Source: JANMAT01 sp031359995 (GTDB taxonomy: Bacteria; Actinomycetota; Acidimicrobiia; Acidimicrobiales; Ilumatobacteraceae). From it: a DNA stretch of 64,000 nucleotides. The notes under the pieces were generated by a model that was not told where the DNA came from, ran no database searches, and was given only the letters and a program-made list of their open reading frames with translations. A program made the translations under genes and the position numbers. Where the stretch lies: contig JANMAT010000094.1 of NCBI GenBank assembly GCA_031359995.1, positions 10,438 through 74,437 on the forward strand, given 5' to 3'. Each line of letters opens with the position of its first letter. The first letter of the stretch is position 1. Positions 47,121-55,733 of this stretch are shown piece by piece.

Positions 47121-47126
47121 TACCCT
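47121..47126 (+). promoter_or_regulatory. -10 box of leaderless SufR-like gene
   Basis: TACCCT ends 7 nt before the ATG at 47134. Confidence 0.6.
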
Positions 47127-47133
47127 GATCGGG

Positions 47134-47811
47134 ATGACGGATGTCAGCGACGCCCGGCGGGAGCTGAGCGACGGCAAGCGACGCATCATCGAACAGCTCA
47201 AGCGCGTCGATGGCGCCACCGCGCCCGCGCTGGCCGAACACTTCGGGCTCACCGACACCGCGGTGCGCCAGCACCTCGAGGCGCTCGAGCTGGCCGGTCT
47301 CGTCGATCGGATCGCCACCGCGCCCGCCGGCCGGGGCCGACCGCCGGTCACGTGGCGGCTCACCGCGCTGGCCGGCGAGCTGTTCCCCGACCGCCACGCG
47401 GACCTCACCGTCGAGGTCTTGAACGCGGTGCGCCAACGCCTGGGCGACGACGCCCTCGACGCCGTGCTGGCCACCCGCGGCGCCCATCAGGTGGCCACCT
47501 ACAAGGCGCTCGTCGGCCCGGCCAGCGAGGGCCTACCGGTGCGGGTGCGCCGGCTGGCCGACCAGCGCACGGCCGAGGGGTACCTGGCCGACGTGCGGCC
47601 AGACGGCGACGCCCTGGTGCTCGTGGAGCACCACTGCCCCATCGCCGGCGCCGCCCGCAGCTGCGGCAACCTGTGCGCCAGCGAGCTCGACACGTTCCGC
47701 ACCGTGCTGGGTCGCGACGCGCGCGTCGAGCGCACTCAGCACCTGTTGAACGGTGACGCCCGCTGCGCCTACCGCATCACCGCGGCGCGCGGCGGCGCTA
47801 CGTCGGCGTGA
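47134..47811 (+). CDS. SufR-like winged-helix regulator with Fe-S-binding cysteines
   Basis: 225 aa. An N-terminal winged helix (about 12-80: 'IIEQLKRVDGATAPALAEHF', 'TDTAVRQHLEALELAGLVDR') is followed by an all-alpha/beta effector half with four Cys (168, 177, 181, 211) in 'HHCPIAGAARSCGNLCASE' and 'GDARCAYRI', the pattern used by SufR to hold a [4Fe-4S] cluster. It would repress its targets when holo. No suf genes are adjacent, so the regulon is elsewhere or consists of the divergent deacetylase. Its 3' end overlaps the convergent aldolase gene by 14 bases. Confidence 0.83.
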   Translation: MTDVSDARRELSDGKRRIIEQLKRVDGATAPALAEHFGLTDTAVRQHLEALELAGLVDRIATAPAGRGRPPVTWRLTALAGELFPDRHADLTVEVLNAVRQRLGDDALDAVLATRGAHQVATYKALVGPASEGLPVRVRRLADQRTAEGYLADVRPDGDALVLVEHHCPIAGAARSCGNLCASELDTFRTVLGRDARVERTQHLLNGDARCAYRITAARGGATSA

Positions 47812-48457
47812 CGCCGCCGTAGCGGTAGCGGTTCATCTGGTCGCGGACCTCGTCGAGCTGGGCGTCGCTCAGCACCCGAGGCTCGCCCAGCTGGCGGGCG
47901 TTCCAGTACAGCTGGCTCAACCACTCGAGCTTGGCGGCGCGGTCGTAGGCCTCGCGGGAGTGGCGCCCGTAGGCGAGGGCGCCGTGGTTGCCGAGCAGTG
48001 CGGCCGTGCGGCCGTCGAGCGCGGCGCGGCATGCGGCGGCCAGCTGGGGCGAGCCGAACACCACGTAGGGCGCCACCCGCACCGGACCCCCGAGGGCCAC
48101 GATGTCGTAGTGCACGGCGGGCAGCACGTCGAACACCGCGCCCACGGCGGTGGCGAACGGCGAGTGGGTGTGCATGACCGCGCGCGCCTTCGGCGCGGCC
48201 GAGTAGGTGGCCAGGTGCATGGCCACCTCGGTGGACGGCGTGTAGCCGTTGCCCTGCACGACCGAGCCGTTGCGGTCGACCACCACCATGCTGCCGGCGG
48301 TGAGGTCCTCGGGCGCGATGCCGCTCGGCGTGATCAAGATGTGGTCGTCGTCGAGGTGGCAGCTGGCGTTGCCCGACGTGCCGTTCGACAGGCCGTCGGC
48401 CACGGCCCGTCGCATCACGTCGACCAGGGCTTCGCGCCGCGTGGCTTCGTCGGTCAT
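47798..48457 (-). CDS. Class II aldolase/adducin family protein (FucA/AraD type)
   Basis: 219 aa zinc-dependent aldolase or epimerase fold. 'GLSNGTSGNASCHLDDDHIL' (phosphate/substrate loop), 'ITPSGIAPEDL', the metal ligands in 'VMHTHSPFATAVG' and 'LLGNHGALAYG', and the proximal Glu in 'STEVAMH' are all in place. Substrates in the family include L-fuculose-1-phosphate, L-ribulose-5-phosphate and rhamnulose-1-phosphate; no sugar kinase gene nearby allows a choice. The start overlaps the DUF2461 gene's stop by 4 bases. Confidence 0.87.
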   Translation of the reverse strand: MTDEATRREALVDVMRRAVADGLSNGTSGNASCHLDDDHILITPSGIAPEDLTAGSMVVVDRNGSVVQGNGYTPSTEVAMHLATYSAAPKARAVMHTHSPFATAVGAVFDVLPAVHYDIVALGGPVRVAPYVVFGSPQLAAACRAALDGRTAALLGNHGALAYGRHSREAYDRAAKLEWLSQLYWNARQLGEPRVLSDAQLDEVRDQMNRYRYGGVTPT

Positions 48458-49125
48458 CGCACCCACCGTTCGTCCTCGGGCGGCAGCTCGCTCGGGCCGA
48501 CGTGGGCGTCGAGCCACGCGCACAGCGGCGCGGCACCCGACCACGCCTCCTCGACCTTCCTGCGACACGCGGCGGTGTGCATCCATGCCGCCGGCGTGAA
48601 CGACCGCGTCACGATCAGTCCCTTGCGGCGCAGCAGCTCGATGCGGGGGTGGTCCTTGGGCCAGCCCCGCGGCGCCGTCTTCACCTCGGAGATGGCACCG
48701 GCCGTGTAGCCCTTCTTCGTGAGGGCGGCGACGATGCCGACCACCTTGGCGCCCGTTGCGGCCAGGTCGACGGCGGCGCGGAAGCGCTCGAGCTGATCGG
48801 CGGCCATCTGGTAGTAGCCGGCGCCGGCCAGGATGCCGCTGGCCGAGAACTGCACGTAGTAGACCGTGCCGCCCTGGGCCTCGGACACGGCGCCCATGGC
48901 GGTCTTGTACGGGCTCTTGTCGGACGCGAAGCGCACGTCGCGGTTGGGACGAAACACGTGGAACGGCCGGTACTTCTCGGGCACCTCGTCGAGCAGCGCC
49001 GCCATCGGTGCCTTGACCGCCGCCTCGTAGACGGCCTTGTTGGCCTGCCAGTAGTCGCGCGAGTTGTCGGCCTCGAGACCTTCGTAGAAGCGGAACGCCT
49101 CGACCGGGAAGCCACGGAACGTCAT
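48454..49125 (-). CDS. DUF2461 (TIGR02453) family protein
   Basis: 223 aa, full length for the family. 'FRFYEGLEADNSRDYWQANK', 'PNRDVRFASDKSPYKTAMG', 'VQFSASGILAGAGYYQMAAD' and 'KDHPRIELLRRKGLIV' are the recognisable conserved blocks. The molecular function of this family is unknown to me. A TATCGT box 7 nt before the ATG predicts a leaderless transcript, which would also carry the aldolase gene (4-base overlap). Confidence 0.85.
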   Translation of the reverse strand: MTFRGFPVEAFRFYEGLEADNSRDYWQANKAVYEAAVKAPMAALLDEVPEKYRPFHVFRPNRDVRFASDKSPYKTAMGAVSEAQGGTVYYVQFSASGILAGAGYYQMAADQLERFRAAVDLAATGAKVVGIVAALTKKGYTAGAISEVKTAPRGWPKDHPRIELLRRKGLIVTRSFTPAAWMHTAACRRKVEEAWSGAAPLCAWLDAHVGPSELPPEDERWVR

Positions 49126-49132
49126 GGCCGGC

Positions 49133-49138
49133 ACGATA
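49133..49138 (-). promoter_or_regulatory. -10 box of leaderless DUF2461-aldolase operon
   Basis: TATCGT on the minus strand ends 7 nt before the ATG at 49125. Confidence 0.55.
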
Positions 49139-49213
49139 CGCGGCGCGGCGGGTGGCACGCACCGTGCCGCCATCACCAACGCGCTGCGCCCCGTCGCGCC
49201 CTGACGGCCGCCG

Positions 49214-49219
49214 TAGTGT
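49214..49219 (+). promoter_or_regulatory. -10 box of leaderless HerA-like ATPase gene
   Basis: TAGTGT ends 6 nt before the ATG at 49226. Confidence 0.6.
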
Positions 49220-49225
49220 GGGGTC

Positions 49226-51670
49226 ATGGCTGACCTCTTCATCGGCGAAGACATCGACGCGGCTGCCCACAAGCGCAACGGCACGAAGGTCTCGCTCCCC
49301 ACGGCTGACTTCACGACCCACGGCGTCATCGTGGGCATGACCGGCTCGGGCAAGACCGGCTTGGGCGTCGTGCTGGTGGAGGAGGTGCTGCGCTCGGGCG
49401 TCCCGTGCCTGCTCATCGACCCCAAGGGCGACCTGACGAACCTGTTGCTCACCTTCCCGGACCTGGCGCCGGGCGACTTCCGACCGTGGGTCAACGAGTC
49501 CGACGCCCAGAAGGCCGGCCAGAGCTTGGACGACTTCGCCGCCGCCCAGGCCAAGACGTGGACCGACGGTCTGGCCGGTTGGGGGCTCGGCGGCGCCGAC
49601 ATCGGCACCTTGCGGGCCAAGACGTCCTTCACGATCTACACGCCCGGCTCCACCATGGGCGTGCCCCTGAACCTGGTCGGCTCGCTCCAGGCGCCCACCG
49701 ACACCGCCGATGCCGAGATCGTGGGCGACGAGATCGAGGGCTTCGTGACCGGGTTGCTCGCCCTGGTCGACATCGAGGCCGACCCGCTGTCGTCACGCGA
49801 GCACATCCTGCTCTCCAACCTCATCGACACCGCGTGGCAGCAGGGCAAGAACCTCGACCTGCCCACGCTGGTGGGCAGCATCCCGAACCCGCCCATCCGC
49901 AAGCTCGGCGTGTTCGACCTGGACTCGTTCTACCCGGCCAAGGACCGCATGGAGCTGGCCATGAAGCTCAACGGGCTCCTGGCGTCGTCATCGTTCGCGG
50001 CGTGGTCGCAGGGCGTGCCCGTCGACATGGACGCCATCCTGCGCCCGGGTGGCAGGCCGGCGGCGGCCATCGTGACCCTGGCCCACCTGTCCGACCAGGA
50101 ACGCCAGTTCGCGCTGAGCCTGATCCTGTCGAAGCTCGTCACGTGGATGCGCCGCCAGTCGGGCACCACCGACCTGCGGGCTCTGCTCTACATGGACGAG
50201 GTCGCCGGCTACCTGCCCCCCACGGCCATGCCGCCCACCAAGAAGCCGATCATGCTGTTGATGAAGCAGGCGCGCGCCTTCGGCGTCGGCGTGGTGCTGG
50301 CCACCCAGAACCCGGTCGACATCGACTACAAGGCCATCACGAACGCCGGCACGTGGATGATCGGTCGCCTGCAGACCGAGCGCGACAAGGACCGACTGCT
50401 CGAAGGCATGACCGCGGCGGCCGGCACCGTCGACATCAGCGCGGTGGGCGACACGATCTCGGGCCTCGGCAAGCGCGAGTTCGTGCTGCGCCGCGCCGGC
50501 AAGGACAAGCCCGAGGTCTTCACCAGCCGGTGGGCCATGAGCTACCTGCGCGGCCCGCTCGACCGCGAGCAGGTCCGCTCGCTCATGGCCGGCCACGGTG
50601 GTGGCCGCGCCACGGTCTTCTCGAGCGGTGTCACCGTCACGTCGGCACCGCCCGAGGCCGGCTCGCCGGCGGCGGCGCCGGCATCGGCGGTGGGTCCGGC
50701 CGCGGCGGCGCCGACGCTGGCCGACGACGAGACGACGGTGGCCCCCGAGGTCGCTTCGGGCACGCCGGTGCGATGGGCCGATCCGGCCTCGCCGTGGTTG
50801 AAGGCGGTGGGTGCAGCCGACGGCGGCAACCGCTACGAGGCCGCCGCCGTGGCCCGCGTGCGCCTGCGGTTCGACGACGAGAAGGCCGACCTGGTCGCCG
50901 ATCAGGAGTGGGAGGCGGTGCTGTTCCCGTTGGCCGCCCAGCCCGACGCGTCCACGGCGGTGGCCGTCGACTACGACGACCGCGACCTGCGCGACGGCGC
51001 GCCCGACGGCACCGTCTACGTGCTGCCCCAGGCACCCGTGAAGGATCGACGGTTCTGGACCGATCTGCAGCGCAACCTCATCGACCACCTGGTCCGCAAC
51101 CAGACGATGGAGGTGTTCGCCAACCGCGACCTGAAGCTCTACTCGCGCCCCGGCGAGACCCAGGACGACTTCGTGAAGCGCTGCCGCGAGGCGGCCGACG
51201 CCAAGGCCGACGAGCAGGCCGCGACCCTGCGCGACAAGTACGAGACCAAGGCCAAGACCATGCAGACCCAGCTGCAGACCGCGCAGGACAAGGCCGAGCT
51301 GCTGAAGGACCAGCAGCGGTCGAGCCGCGTGTCCGAGGTGGCGAGCGTGGCTGGCAGCATCCTGGGTAGCTTCCTCGGCGGCAAGAAGCGGGCCAGCGCG
51401 CTGTCGAAGGTGGCCGGCTCGCTCGGTGGCATGGCCAGCCGCCGCGGCCGGTCGAGCGCGGCGGCCGACCGCGTCGACGCGGTGGAGAACAAGTTGGAGC
51501 AGCTGCAGCACGACCTGGCCGACGTGGAGGCCGAGCTCACGCAGGAGATCACCGACATCCAGCAGGCGTGGAAGGCCAAGGCGGCCAACGTGCAGCCGGT
51601 GAACGTCACGCTGGAGAAGACCGACGTGAGCGTGGCCCAGCTCGTCCTCGCCTGGCTGCCCGTCGGCTGA
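49226..51670 (+). CDS. HerA/FtsK-superfamily ATPase with C-terminal coiled coil
   Basis: 814 aa. Walker A 'VGMTGSGKTGLG' (about 36-47), 'LLIDPKGDLTNLLL', Walker B in 'LLYMDEVAGYLPP' (Asp324-Glu325) and sensor-like 'VVLATQNPVDIDYKAI' define a DUF87/HerA-type motor. The middle (about 470-520) is an Ala/Pro/Val linker; residues about 640-700 and 740-800 are charged coiled coils around a Gly/Ser-rich stretch 'VAGSILGSFLGGKKRA'. HerA pumps DNA with the nuclease NurA in archaea; no NurA is nearby. It may act on DNA or on protein complexes in bacteria. It is followed by the glycerol-kinase-like gene after 15 bases. Confidence 0.82.
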   Translation: MADLFIGEDIDAAAHKRNGTKVSLPTADFTTHGVIVGMTGSGKTGLGVVLVEEVLRSGVPCLLIDPKGDLTNLLLTFPDLAPGDFRPWVNESDAQKAGQSLDDFAAAQAKTWTDGLAGWGLGGADIGTLRAKTSFTIYTPGSTMGVPLNLVGSLQAPTDTADAEIVGDEIEGFVTGLLALVDIEADPLSSREHILLSNLIDTAWQQGKNLDLPTLVGSIPNPPIRKLGVFDLDSFYPAKDRMELAMKLNGLLASSSFAAWSQGVPVDMDAILRPGGRPAAAIVTLAHLSDQERQFALSLILSKLVTWMRRQSGTTDLRALLYMDEVAGYLPPTAMPPTKKPIMLLMKQARAFGVGVVLATQNPVDIDYKAITNAGTWMIGRLQTERDKDRLLEGMTAAAGTVDISAVGDTISGLGKREFVLRRAGKDKPEVFTSRWAMSYLRGPLDREQVRSLMAGHGGGRATVFSSGVTVTSAPPEAGSPAAAPASAVGPAAAAPTLADDETTVAPEVASGTPVRWADPASPWLKAVGAADGGNRYEAAAVARVRLRFDDEKADLVADQEWEAVLFPLAAQPDASTAVAVDYDDRDLRDGAPDGTVYVLPQAPVKDRRFWTDLQRNLIDHLVRNQTMEVFANRDLKLYSRPGETQDDFVKRCREAADAKADEQAATLRDKYETKAKTMQTQLQTAQDKAELLKDQQRSSRVSEVASVAGSILGSFLGGKKRASALSKVAGSLGGMASRRGRSSAAADRVDAVENKLEQLQHDLADVEAELTQEITDIQQAWKAKAANVQPVNVTLEKTDVSVAQLVLAWLPVG

Positions 51671-51685
51671 GCGGCGACACCGCCC

Positions 51686-53113
51686 GTGCCGACGCTGGCC
51701 ATCGATCAGGGGACCTCGGCCACCAAGGCGCTGGTGGTGGCCGAGGACGGCCAGGTGCTCGGCTCGGGCTCGGCCGCGCTCACCGTCGTGGCCGGCGCCG
51801 ACGGTTCGGTGGAGGTCGACCCCATCGAGCTGTGGGACAGCGTCATCGCCGCCGGGCGCACCGCCCTGGCCGCCGCCGGCTCGCCCCGGCTCGACGCCGT
51901 GGGCCTCGCCAACCAGGGTGAGACGGTGCTGGCGTGGGACCGGGCCACGGGCGCGCCGCGCAGCCGCGCCGTCGTGTGGCAGGACGGGCGCTCGGTCACC
52001 GAGTGCGATGCCCGCCGCGACCACGCCGAGCGTCTGCACGCCATCACCGGCCTGCAGCTCGACCCGTACTTCGTGGCGCCCAAGCTGGCGTGGCTGCGCC
52101 CGCGGGTCGGCGCCGACGCCACCATCACCACGACCGACGTGTGGCTGCTGCATCGGCTGTGCGGTGCGTTCGCCACCGACGTGTCCACCGCGTCGCGTTC
52201 GCTGCTGCTCGATCTGGACACCACCGGGTGGAGCGCCGAGGCGTGCGCGGTGTTCGGCCTGTCGCCTGACGATCTGCCCACTGTGGTCGACAACGCCGGC
52301 GTGCTGGGCGAGACCACCGTGTTCGGCCCCGTCGGCGTGCCGGTGGCCGGCGTGTGCGTCGACCAGCAGGCGGCGCTGTTCGCCGAGGGCTGCCTGCGCG
52401 GTGGCGAGGCCAAGTGCACGTACGGCACCGGGGCGTTCCTGCTGGCCACCACCGACCGGGCGACGCGCTCGGCCCACGGGTTGGTGGGCTGCGTGGCGTG
52501 GCGACTGGCCGGGGTGCCCACCTGGTGCCTGGATGCCCAGGTGTTCACGGTGGGCGCGGCCGTGCACTGGCTGCAGGAGCTCGGGCTCATCGCCGAGCCG
52601 TCCGACCTCGACCGCCTCGGCGGCACGGTGGTCGACAGCGGCGGCGTGCAGTTCGTGCCCGCGCTGGCCGGGTTGGGCGCGCCGTTCTGGAAGCCCGACG
52701 CCCGCGCCGCGTTCACGGGCCTGTCGCTGGCCACCGAACGGGCCCACGTGGTGCGGGCGGTGATCGACGGCGTGGCCGCCAACGTGGCCTGGCTGGCCCG
52801 CACCGCCGGCGCCGATCTGGGCGCGCCGCTGCAGCGGCTGCGGGTCGACGGCGGGCTCACCCGCTCGCGCCTGCTGCTGCAGCGCCAGGCCGACCTGGCC
52901 CAGGTGCCCATCGAGGTCTACCCGTCGCCCGACGCCACCGCGCTCGGTGTGGCCGCGTTCGCCCGGCTCGGCATCGGCCAGGCGGCGACCGCCACCGACG
53001 CCGTCGGGGTGTGGGAGCCGTCGGTCATCGTCGAGCCGTCGATCGACGCGGCCGAGGCCGACGAGCGCCTGGCGGCGTGGCGGCGGGCGGCCGACGCCAC
53101 GGCGGCACTGTGA
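51686..53113 (+). CDS. Glycerol kinase-like FGGY carbohydrate kinase
   Basis: 475 aa. N-terminal FGGY domain with the ATP loop 'LAIDQGTSATKALVV', C-terminal domain with 'CTYGTGAFLLATT', 'PALAGLGAPFWKPDARAAF' and 'RVDGGLTRSRLLLQ'. The glycerol-kinase segments 'DPYFVAPKLAWLRP' and 'VCVDQQAALFAEG' are kept, but the substrate-binding Arg of the N-Q-R-E-T motif is Gly78 here ('ANQGETVLAWD'). So it descends from glycerol kinases but may phosphorylate a different polyol. GTG at 51686. Its stop overlaps the dehydrogenase start (GTGA), and the third gene overlaps again, so the three act together. Confidence 0.85.
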   Translation: MPTLAIDQGTSATKALVVAEDGQVLGSGSAALTVVAGADGSVEVDPIELWDSVIAAGRTALAAAGSPRLDAVGLANQGETVLAWDRATGAPRSRAVVWQDGRSVTECDARRDHAERLHAITGLQLDPYFVAPKLAWLRPRVGADATITTTDVWLLHRLCGAFATDVSTASRSLLLDLDTTGWSAEACAVFGLSPDDLPTVVDNAGVLGETTVFGPVGVPVAGVCVDQQAALFAEGCLRGGEAKCTYGTGAFLLATTDRATRSAHGLVGCVAWRLAGVPTWCLDAQVFTVGAAVHWLQELGLIAEPSDLDRLGGTVVDSGGVQFVPALAGLGAPFWKPDARAAFTGLSLATERAHVVRAVIDGVAANVAWLARTAGADLGAPLQRLRVDGGLTRSRLLLQRQADLAQVPIEVYPSPDATALGVAAFARLGIGQAATATDAVGVWEPSVIVEPSIDAAEADERLAAWRRAADATAAL

Positions 53114-54501
53114 ACGAGCTCACCGTCGACGTAGCCGTCATCGGTGCGGGCGTGGTCGGGTGCGCCACGGCCCGCCTGCTCGCCCACCACGATCTCGCCG
53201 TCGCGCTCGTGGAGGCCGGCCCGGACGTGGGGGCGGGCACGTCGAAGGCGAACACGGCCATCCTGCACACAGGCTTCGACGCCACCCCGGGCACGATCGA
53301 GTCGCGCCTCGTGGCCCGCGGGTCGAGCCTGCTGCGCGCCTACGCGGCGAGCGTCGGCATCGCCGTGGAGGAGACCGGCGGGCTGCTCGTGGCGTGGACC
53401 GACGAGCAGCTCGAGCGCCTGCCGGTGCTGCAGGCCAAGGCGGTGCAGAACGGCTACGACGCCACCCGGCTGGTCGACGCGGCCGAGCTCGCCGCTCTCG
53501 AACCCCACCTGGGCCCCGGCGCGGTCGGGGCGCTGGCCGTGCCCGACGAGCACATCATCGACCCGTGGAGCACACCACTGGCGTTCGCGCGCGAGGCGGT
53601 GGCCAACGGCGCGGTGCTGTGGCGGCGGGCGCCCGTCACCTCGGTCGCGTCGTCGGCCGAGGGCCATGTGCTCACCACGCCGGCAGGCTCCGTGCGGGCG
53701 CGCTTCGTCGTGAACGCCGCCGGCCTGGCCGGCGACACGGTGCACGCCCTGTTCGGCCACCGCTCGTTCACGATCCGGCCCCGGCGGGGCGAACTGATCG
53801 TGTTCGACGAGCTGGCCCGCGGCCTGCTGCACCACGTGCTGCTGCCGGTGCCGACGGCCACGACCAAGGGCGTACTGATGTCGCCCACGGTGTTCGGCAA
53901 CGTGCTGCTCGGCCCCACCGCCGACGACATCGACGACCGCACCGCCACCGGATCGACCCGTGACGGCCTGGACCGCCTGCTGAGCCAGGGCCGGCGCATC
54001 CTGCCCCGCCTGCTCGACGAGGAGGTGACCGCCGTGTACGTGGGCCTGCGCCCGGCCACCGAGGAGAGCGACTACCGCATCGAGCTCCACGCCGACCAGC
54101 GCTACCTGTGCCTCGGCGGCATCCGCTCCACCGGGCTCACCGCGGCCATGGGCATCGCCGAGGAGGCCCTGGCTCTGCTGGGCCGGGCCGGGCTCGCCGC
54201 CGCGACGAAGGCGCCCGACGCCGTGGTGCCGATCACGGTGCCCTACCTGGGCCAGGTCGGCCCGCGGCCGTGGCAGACCGGGGAGCGCATCGTGTGCCAC
54301 TGCGAGCGGGTCACCGGCCTCGAGATCATCGCCGCCGGCACCGACCCGTTCGTGCCCGCCCTCGACCTCGACGGCGTGCGCCGCCGCACCCGCGCCATGC
54401 TCGGGCGCTGCCAGGGCTTCGCCTGCACCGCCGACGTCGTGCAGCGCGCCGCGTCGGGCATCGGCATCACCGAAGCCGAACTGCTACGGAGTCCGACATG
54501 A
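53110..54501 (+). CDS. GlpA-type FAD dehydrogenase with C-terminal BFD [2Fe-2S] domain
   Basis: 463 aa from GTG at 53110. DAO-fold FAD domain with 'DVAVIGAGVVGCATARLLA' and 'GTSKANTAILHTGFDATPGT', substrate region 'YVGLRPATEESDYRIE' and the closing FAD loop 'CLGGIRSTGLTAAMGIAEEA'. The last about 65 residues hold four Cys ('IVCHCERVTG', 'GRCQGFACTADVV') of a BFD-like iron-sulfur domain. Anaerobic-type glycerol-3-phosphate dehydrogenase GlpA has this layout. Electrons probably pass to the flavoprotein encoded next. It overlaps both neighbours by 4 bases. Confidence 0.88.
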   Translation: MNELTVDVAVIGAGVVGCATARLLAHHDLAVALVEAGPDVGAGTSKANTAILHTGFDATPGTIESRLVARGSSLLRAYAASVGIAVEETGGLLVAWTDEQLERLPVLQAKAVQNGYDATRLVDAAELAALEPHLGPGAVGALAVPDEHIIDPWSTPLAFAREAVANGAVLWRRAPVTSVASSAEGHVLTTPAGSVRARFVVNAAGLAGDTVHALFGHRSFTIRPRRGELIVFDELARGLLHHVLLPVPTATTKGVLMSPTVFGNVLLGPTADDIDDRTATGSTRDGLDRLLSQGRRILPRLLDEEVTAVYVGLRPATEESDYRIELHADQRYLCLGGIRSTGLTAAMGIAEEALALLGRAGLAAATKAPDAVVPITVPYLGQVGPRPWQTGERIVCHCERVTGLEIIAAGTDPFVPALDLDGVRRRTRAMLGRCQGFACTADVVQRAASGIGITEAELLRSPT

Positions 54502-55733
54502 CGACCGACGCCGACGAGACGGTCGACGTGCTCGTGGTGGGCGGTGGCCCCGCCGGTCTGGCCGCCGCGACGCGCCTGCGTCAACTCGGCGTCGCCCGCG
54601 TCGTGCTGGCCGAGCGCGAGCGGCGGGCGGGCGGCATGCCGCGGCACACCCTGCACCGCGGCTTCGGCCTGCGCGACCGGCACCGGTCGCTGTACGGACC
54701 GGCCTACGCCACGGCCAACGTGGCCGACGCCCTCGCCGCCGGGGTCGAGGTGCGCACCGACTCGGCCGTGGTCGACTGGGTCGGCGAGCGCAGGGTGGTG
54801 CTGGCCACGCCGGGCGGCCTCCGCACCGTCACGGCCGGCGCGGTCGTGATCGCCACCGGCACGCGGGAGCGGCCCCGCAGCGCCCGGCTGGTGCCGGGCG
54901 ACCGACCGGCCGGTGTGTTCACCACGTCGGCCGTGCAGCGGCTGGAGGCTGTGCGCACGGGCCGCCGGGCCGTCGTGGTCGGCGCCGAGCACGTGAGCTT
55001 CTCGGCCATCGACACCCTGGCCCACGCCGGCTGCGCCACCGTCGCCGTCGTCACGCCGCACGCATCGCACCAGAGCTACGCGCCGCTCGTGTGGTGGTCG
55101 GCCCGCCGGCGCCACGTACCGGTGCTGACGGGTGTCGACGTGGCCGAGGTGGTGGGCCGCGGCCGCGTCAGCGCGGTACGGCTCTCCGACGGCCGTGTCC
55201 TGCCGTGCGACACCGTGGTGTTCACCGGCGACTGGATCGCCGAGCACCAGGTGGCCCGTCTCGGCGGGGTCGACCTGGACCCGCGGTCGAAGGCACCGCT
55301 GGTCGACGCGGCCGGTCGCACGAACCGGCCCGGTGTGTTCGCCGCCGGGAACGTCACCCACGGCGCCCTGCAGGCCGACTGGTGTGCGTTGGAGGGCCGC
55401 CACGTGGGCGAGGCGGCGGCCCGGTGGTTGACGGCGGGCGCCGGGCCTTGGCCCACCGATGCGGTACCGGTCGAGCCGCACGGTGCCCTGCGTTGGGTCG
55501 CCCCGGGCCGCCTGCGGGCGCGCGAGCGACCCAACGCCGGGCGCCTGGTGCTGGCCGCCGACACGTTCGCCCGGTGGCCCCGCCTGCGGGTGACCCAGGG
55601 CGGTCGCGTCCTGGCCGCCGGGCGCAGCCGCACGCCGGTCGCACCGGGGCGGCCGTTCACGATCGACGCCGCCTTCGTCGACCGCATCGACCCGGCGGCC
55701 GGCCCCGTCTCGATCGGATTGGACCTCCGGTGA
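54498..55733 (+). CDS. FAD/NAD-dependent oxidoreductase, partner of the GlpA-like subunit
   Basis: 411 aa. 'VLVVGGGPAGLAAATRLRQL' is the FAD Rossmann motif; 'AVVIATGTRERPRSARLVPG' the usual second FAD contact; and a second Rossmann segment 'AVVVGAEHVSFSAIDTLAHA' lacks the strict GxGxxG, which is known for this group that accompanies glpK-glpA-like clusters. The C-terminal 'PGVFAAGNVTHGALQADWCA' closes the FAD site. In related clusters a small DUF1667 protein follows; here it is absent and a broken Nudix gene comes next. It could pass electrons from the polyol phosphate to NAD or quinone. ATG 54498 overlaps the previous stop. Confidence 0.85.
   Translation: MTTDADETVDVLVVGGGPAGLAAATRLRQLGVARVVLAERERRAGGMPRHTLHRGFGLRDRHRSLYGPAYATANVADALAAGVEVRTDSAVVDWVGERRVVLATPGGLRTVTAGAVVIATGTRERPRSARLVPGDRPAGVFTTSAVQRLEAVRTGRRAVVVGAEHVSFSAIDTLAHAGCATVAVVTPHASHQSYAPLVWWSARRRHVPVLTGVDVAEVVGRGRVSAVRLSDGRVLPCDTVVFTGDWIAEHQVARLGGVDLDPRSKAPLVDAAGRTNRPGVFAAGNVTHGALQADWCALEGRHVGEAAARWLTAGAGPWPTDAVPVEPHGALRWVAPGRLRARERPNAGRLVLAADTFARWPRLRVTQGGRVLAAGRSRTPVAPGRPFTIDAAFVDRIDPAAGPVSIGLDLR

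Noticed and set aside
52354..54501. 715-codon frame suggesting a kinase-dehydrogenase fusion
   Set aside because: The first 252 codons are the shadow of the kinase; a GTG at 53110 overlapping the kinase stop is the natural start.
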